DNA of 64,000 nt, from positions 124,001-188,000 of the forward strand of contig NZ_CP040077.1 of assembly GCF_005280735.1 (NCBI RefSeq), written 5' to 3'. Positions 60,981 to 64,000 of the stretch are shown here, piece by piece; the stretch's first letter is position 1, and the number at the start of each line of letters is the position of its first letter. The stretch comes from Trinickia violacea (GTDB lineage: Bacteria > Pseudomonadota > Gammaproteobacteria > Burkholderiales > Burkholderiaceae). The position numbers were made by a program, and so were the translations under genes. The notes under the pieces were generated by a model. The model was not told the origin of the DNA. It saw nothing but the letters and a program-made list of their open reading frames with translations, and did no database searches.

Positions 60981-62174
60981 ATGTCGCAAAGTTTCGACAG
61001 TTTCGATGCCGATACGGCCGAAAAGCAGGTCGTCGCCCGCAAGACCACGTTCGTCAGCATCGTGGTGAACCTCGTGCTGACGACGCTGCAGATCTTTATC
61101 GGCGTCATCGCTCATTCTCAAGCGCTCATCGCGGATGGCGTGCATTCGCTTGCCGATCTCGTGTCGGATTTCATCGTATTAATCGCGAATAAAGCGAGCG
61201 GCGCGAAGCCGGATGCCGATCACAATTACGGACATAACCGCTACGAAACCGTGGCGTCGCTTTTTCTGGGCGCCCTGCTGATCGCTGTCGGCGTCGGCAT
61301 GCTGTGGCGCGCGGGTGAACGGCTTGCGCATCTCGACGACATTCCCGCAGTGCACATCAGCGCACTGGCCGTCGCGATTCTCGTGCTGGTTTCGAAGGAA
61401 GGGCTCTTTCGCTACATGCTGCGCGAGGCGCAGCGCGTGCGCTCGGCGCTCTTGATCGCGAACGCGTGGCACGCGCGTTCTGATGCGGCGTCGTCGCTGG
61501 TGGTGGCGATCGGCATCGTCGGCAGTCTCGCGGGCGTGCGCCTGCTCGATCCGATCGCGGCGGCGATCGTCGGCTTCATGGTGGCGCGCATGGGCTGGAC
61601 CTTCGGCTGGGATGCCTTGCAGGACTTGTCCGACCGCGCGCTCGATGAAGACGCCACCGACGAGGTGCGCAAGCTGTTGATGTCGACGCCTGGCGTGCGC
61701 GACGTGCACGAGCTGCGCACGCGAAAGATGGGCGACTTGGCGCTCGTCGATGCGCATATCCTCGTCGATCCGCTGATCTCGGTGTCGGAGGGGCACTACA
61801 TCGCCGAGTCCGCGCGTTCGCGCGTGCTGACCGACAAGCGCGTGCTCGACGCGCTGATCCACGTCGATCCGGAGAACGATGCGCTGAGACACCCGGCCGC
61901 GAACTTGCCGCCGCGCGAAGCGGTGATCGAGGCGCTCGACGCCGAACTGGCGAAACGCGGCTTGCGCGCTGTCAGTCTCAATCTCCACTACTTGAGCAGC
62001 GGGCTCGACATCGAGGTGACGTTCGCGGTAGACGAGCGCGACGCCGACCTGGCAAACCGCCTGAACCTCGACGATCTGGCCGCCCGGCTCGAGGCGCGCA
62101 AGATTACCGTGCAACGCTTGCTCGATACGGCGAGCCGCTCGCCGGATCGGCAGGCGGCGGCGCGCGTCAGTTAA
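60981..62174 (+). CDS. Cation diffusion facilitator (CDF) transporter
   Basis: 397 residues. SLADLVSDFIVLIANKASGA and DADHNYGHNRYETVASLFLG are the CDF metal-site helices (HSLADLVSD and DHNYGHNRYE). About six membrane segments fill residues ~30-220. The C-terminal cytoplasmic domain (HELRTRKMGDLALVDAHILV) dimerises on metal binding, and it continues another ~100 residues with a second, duplicated-looking domain (RGLRAVSLNLHYLSSGLDIE). It exports Zn, Fe, Mn or Co from the cytoplasm; the metal cannot be read with certainty. The 299-bp gap upstream shows AT-rich promoter-like DNA only. Confidence 0.92.
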   Translation: MSQSFDSFDADTAEKQVVARKTTFVSIVVNLVLTTLQIFIGVIAHSQALIADGVHSLADLVSDFIVLIANKASGAKPDADHNYGHNRYETVASLFLGALLIAVGVGMLWRAGERLAHLDDIPAVHISALAVAILVLVSKEGLFRYMLREAQRVRSALLIANAWHARSDAASSLVVAIGIVGSLAGVRLLDPIAAAIVGFMVARMGWTFGWDALQDLSDRALDEDATDEVRKLLMSTPGVRDVHELRTRKMGDLALVDAHILVDPLISVSEGHYIAESARSRVLTDKRVLDALIHVDPENDALRHPAANLPPREAVIEALDAELAKRGLRAVSLNLHYLSSGLDIEVTFAVDERDADLANRLNLDDLAARLEARKITVQRLLDTASRSPDRQAAARVS

Positions 62175-62194
62175 GCGGGAACAGGTTGCCGCGG

Positions 62195-62653
62195 CTACAG
62201 CGGCAACTGCGTATCGAATTTGATCTCGCGCAGCACTACGCTGGTGCGCACCTGCGCCACGGCAGGGATCTTGAAGATGCGCTCGTGCAGGAACGAGTCG
62301 TACGCTTTGATGTCGGGGGCGACGATTTTCAGAATGTAGTCCGCTTCCCCGGTCGTACTGTAGCACTCGGTGACTTCAGGACAGGTGGCGATTTCGCGTT
62401 CGAATTGCTCGACGCCGCCTTCCGTGTGTCTCGTCAGATGAATATGAGCCAGCGCGCAGACATGCAGCCCCAGCTTCTCGCGATCGAGCAGCGCGGTATA
62501 GCGCTGAATCACGCCTGACTGCTCCATGTCCTTGATGCGCCGCCAGCAAGGCGTGCTGGACAAGCCGACCTGATCCGAGATCTCCTGGACCGACCGTCGC
62601 GCGTCGAGCTGCAGCAGACGCAGAATTTTTTGAGAAAACGTATCGAGGGTCAC
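62195..62653 (-). CDS. Lrp/AsnC family transcriptional regulator
   Basis: 152 residues from GTG 62653, which has GGGAGG five bases upstream; an ATG at 62680 is the alternative. The winged HTH is TFSQKILRLLQLDARRSVQE, ISDQVGLSSTPCWRRIKDME. The C-terminal RAM effector domain (ALAHIHLTRHTEGGVEQFER, GEADYILKIVAPDIKAYDSF) forms the octamer and binds amino acids. It converges on the CDF gene with a 20-bp gap and shares its strand with the exonuclease gene upstream. Target unknown. Confidence 0.93.
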   Translation of the reverse strand: MTLDTFSQKILRLLQLDARRSVQEISDQVGLSSTPCWRRIKDMEQSGVIQRYTALLDREKLGLHVCALAHIHLTRHTEGGVEQFEREIATCPEVTECYSTTGEADYILKIVAPDIKAYDSFLHERIFKIPAVAQVRTSVVLREIKFDTQLPL

Positions 62654-62745
62654 GCGTGCCTCCCAGTTCGGCCGCAACATTTCCTAAATGTTAGAGGCGA
62701 CGGAAAAGAAAGGCAATGTGAGACGCCAGCGCTGAGGGGATTTCC

Positions 62746-63396
62746 CTAATTTGCCGGGTTGCTCGCGGCGTTTTGTCCTGCGCCGTCCTCTGCGGCCGAT
62801 TCAGGCGGGGAGGCGTTCGGAATGATGCCGAGCGCGGCTTGCTGGCTGCGCAATTCTGCCAGCATGTTGCAAAAAAGCGCGCCTTGCTCGATCGCATCGT
62901 CGAGCGCGACGTGCGTGTGAGGGTGGTCGTCGAACCAGCGCTTCGGCATGCGCGGCTTGATGCATTTGCGGTACGGCAGGTCCGTCATCGCGAACGCGAG
63001 CGTCTTGATGTCGAGCGCGGACCACGAGAACGGGCAGCGCCCCGCAAAGCGCATCATGTACCAGAACATGAAGGTGAAATCGAAGCCCGCCGGCATCGCC
63101 ACGAACACGGGCTTGCCCGGCAGCGACTCGACCCATTCGACGTACGTGACGAGCGCCGTTTCTGGCTTTTGCAGATCGGCGCGGCATGCCGCCCACGCTT
63201 CCTTCTGGGTCTTCCACCAAGCCGCCTGGATCGGATGCGCCTCGGCGCCAGGAAGCGTTTCCAGATTGGCGGAGAACGTGCCGATCAGTTGCTTGTCCGC
63301 GGTGTAGGCCGCCGACGCGAAGCTGAGCATCGAGTGCGGACCGGGAATCGGGCCGTCCGCTTCGACGTCGGTGCTGACATAGATCTCGGCTGTCAT
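62746..63396 (-). CDS. DEDD-type 3'-5' exonuclease/RNase T-like protein
   Basis: 216 residues. STDVEADGPIPGPHSMLSFA holds the first two acidic residues (Asp10, Glu12). GFDFTFMFWYMMRFAG supplies the second Asp region, and DHPHTHVALDDAIEQGALFC the terminal His-x4-Asp, giving the DEDDh set. Substrate (DNA or RNA) cannot be told. Its ATG overlaps the stop of the upstream metallo-hydrolase gene (ATGA), so they are co-translated. The C-terminal ~25 residues are Ala/Gly/Asn-rich. Confidence 0.86.
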   Translation of the reverse strand: MTAEIYVSTDVEADGPIPGPHSMLSFASAAYTADKQLIGTFSANLETLPGAEAHPIQAAWWKTQKEAWAACRADLQKPETALVTYVEWVESLPGKPVFVAMPAGFDFTFMFWYMMRFAGRCPFSWSALDIKTLAFAMTDLPYRKCIKPRMPKRWFDDHPHTHVALDDAIEQGALFCNMLAELRSQQAALGIIPNASPPESAAEDGAGQNAASNPAN

Positions 63397-64000
63397 GCGC
63401 CCACCCCGTCCGCCACGTACGGATTCGTGCGCCGCTCAGCGCCGAACGTCGACGTGGGGCCGTGCCCGGGGACGAACGTGATGTCGTCGCCGAGCGGCCA
63501 GAGCTTGCTGCGGATCGACGCGAGCAGGTCCGCGTGGTTGCCGCGCGGAAAATCGGTGCGTCCGATCGAGCCGGCGAACAGCACGTCGCCGACGAGCGCG
63601 AGCCGGTGAGCGTCGCTCACGAACACGACATGGCCGGGCGTATGGCCCGGGCAGTGGTAGACGTCGAGCGTTTCGTCGCCGAACTGCACGGTGTCGCCGT
63701 CCGAGAGCCAGCGATCGGGTTCGAACGCCTCCGCTGCCGGAAAACCGAAGCGCTGGCTTTGCGCCGGCAGTTGGTCGAGCCAGAAGCGCTCGTCCTGATG
63801 GGGTCCTTCGATGGGCACGCCGTAGTGCGCCGCCAGTGTCTTCGCGCCGGCGCAGTGGTCGATGTGCCCGTGGGTGAGCAGCACCTTCTCGACGCTCACG
63901 CCCAGCCGGGCGACCGCCTCCTGAATCCGCTCCAGATTGCCGCCCGGATCGACCACGGCGGCGCGGCCCGTGGCCTCGCAGACGAGCAGCGAGCTGTTTT
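63393..64000 (-). CDS. Metallo-beta-lactamase-fold hydrolase (glyoxalase II-like), truncated at the window end
   Basis: The 5' end lies beyond the window; ~200 C-terminal residues are visible. KVLLTHGHIDHCAGAKTLAA is the HxHxDH zinc-binding motif. VYHCPGHTPGHVVFVSD gives the next His, LALVGDVLFAGSIGRTDFPR the bridging Asp, and FVPGHGPTSTFGAERRTNPY the last His. This is the glyoxalase II/YcbL-type arrangement (thioester or S-lactoylglutathione hydrolase). It is followed by the exonuclease gene with a 4-bp overlap. Confidence 0.9.
   Translation of the reverse strand, partial: NSSLLVCEATGRAAVVDPGGNLERIQEAVARLGVSVEKVLLTHGHIDHCAGAKTLAAHYGVPIEGPHQDERFWLDQLPAQSQRFGFPAAEAFEPDRWLSDGDTVQFGDETLDVYHCPGHTPGHVVFVSDAHRLALVGDVLFAGSIGRTDFPRGNHADLLASIRSKLWPLGDDITFVPGHGPTSTFGAERRTNPYVADGVGA

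Overview
The window is a high-GC chromosomal segment that looks like a member of the Burkholderiaceae (Burkholderia, Paraburkholderia, Caballeronia or Trinickia). This rests on gene order and protein character: a contiguous flg/fli flagellar locus with a second FliK-like gene and an FhlB gene after fliST, a small H-NS paralogue, a cox-type molybdenum hydroxylase cluster, and abundant short hairpin repeats. I did no database search, so the genus is an inference.

Region 1 (1-32.4 kb) is the flagellar locus. flgD (cut by the window edge) through flgJ, then ycgR and flgKL, read rightward. fliR-Q-P-O-N-M-L and fliK-J-I-H-G-F read leftward, so the two halves converge between flgL and fliR. fliE, then fliS-fliT and the fliK-like/fhlB pair, diverge to the right from fliF. 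Together they encode hook, rod, rings, C-ring, export gate and ATPase, hook-filament junction, chaperones and a c-di-GMP brake. Well-formed sigma-28-type promoters precede ycgR and fliS. Two insertions break the flagellar order. A low-GC type VI secretion amidase effector/immunity pair (Tae4/Tai4 type) sits between flgJ and ycgR. A SAM-cyclase-AAA-TPR signalling protein plus a DUF4242 protein sits between flgL and fliR, enclosed by two convergent copies of a ~300-bp repeat.

Region 2 (32.4-41.3 kb) holds a Fur-box-preceded PepSY-type membrane protein, an orphan AbrB-type DNA-binding protein, and a leftward cox cluster (coxS-L-M-D-E-G-xdhC/coxF). The large subunit has the form II motif AYRGAGR, so it is probably not a classical CO dehydrogenase. 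Four consecutive hairpin repeats lie between coxE and coxG.

Region 3 (41.4-45.1 kb) is repeat- and IS-rich. One copy of the same ~300-bp repeat has been split by an IS256-family element (8-bp target duplication visible) and by an IS110/IS1111-type element with a twice-frameshifted transposase. It faces an inverted copy across an 18-unit hexanucleotide array.

Region 4 (45.2-64 kb) is ordinary chromosome: an APC amino-acid permease, a soluble histidine kinase with a LuxR-type regulator, ferredoxin-NADP reductase, a LysE exporter, a phosphodiesterase-fold protein, a secreted hypothetical, a stand-alone AAA ATPase, an FAD oxidoreductase (LhgO-like), a HiPIP, a dienelactone hydrolase, a branched-chain amino-acid binding protein, an MFS transporter, a HugZ-like protein, H-NS, a cation diffusion facilitator, an Lrp regulator, a DEDD exonuclease and a truncated metallo-beta-lactamase-fold hydrolase. 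No rRNA, tRNA or CRISPR array was recognised.
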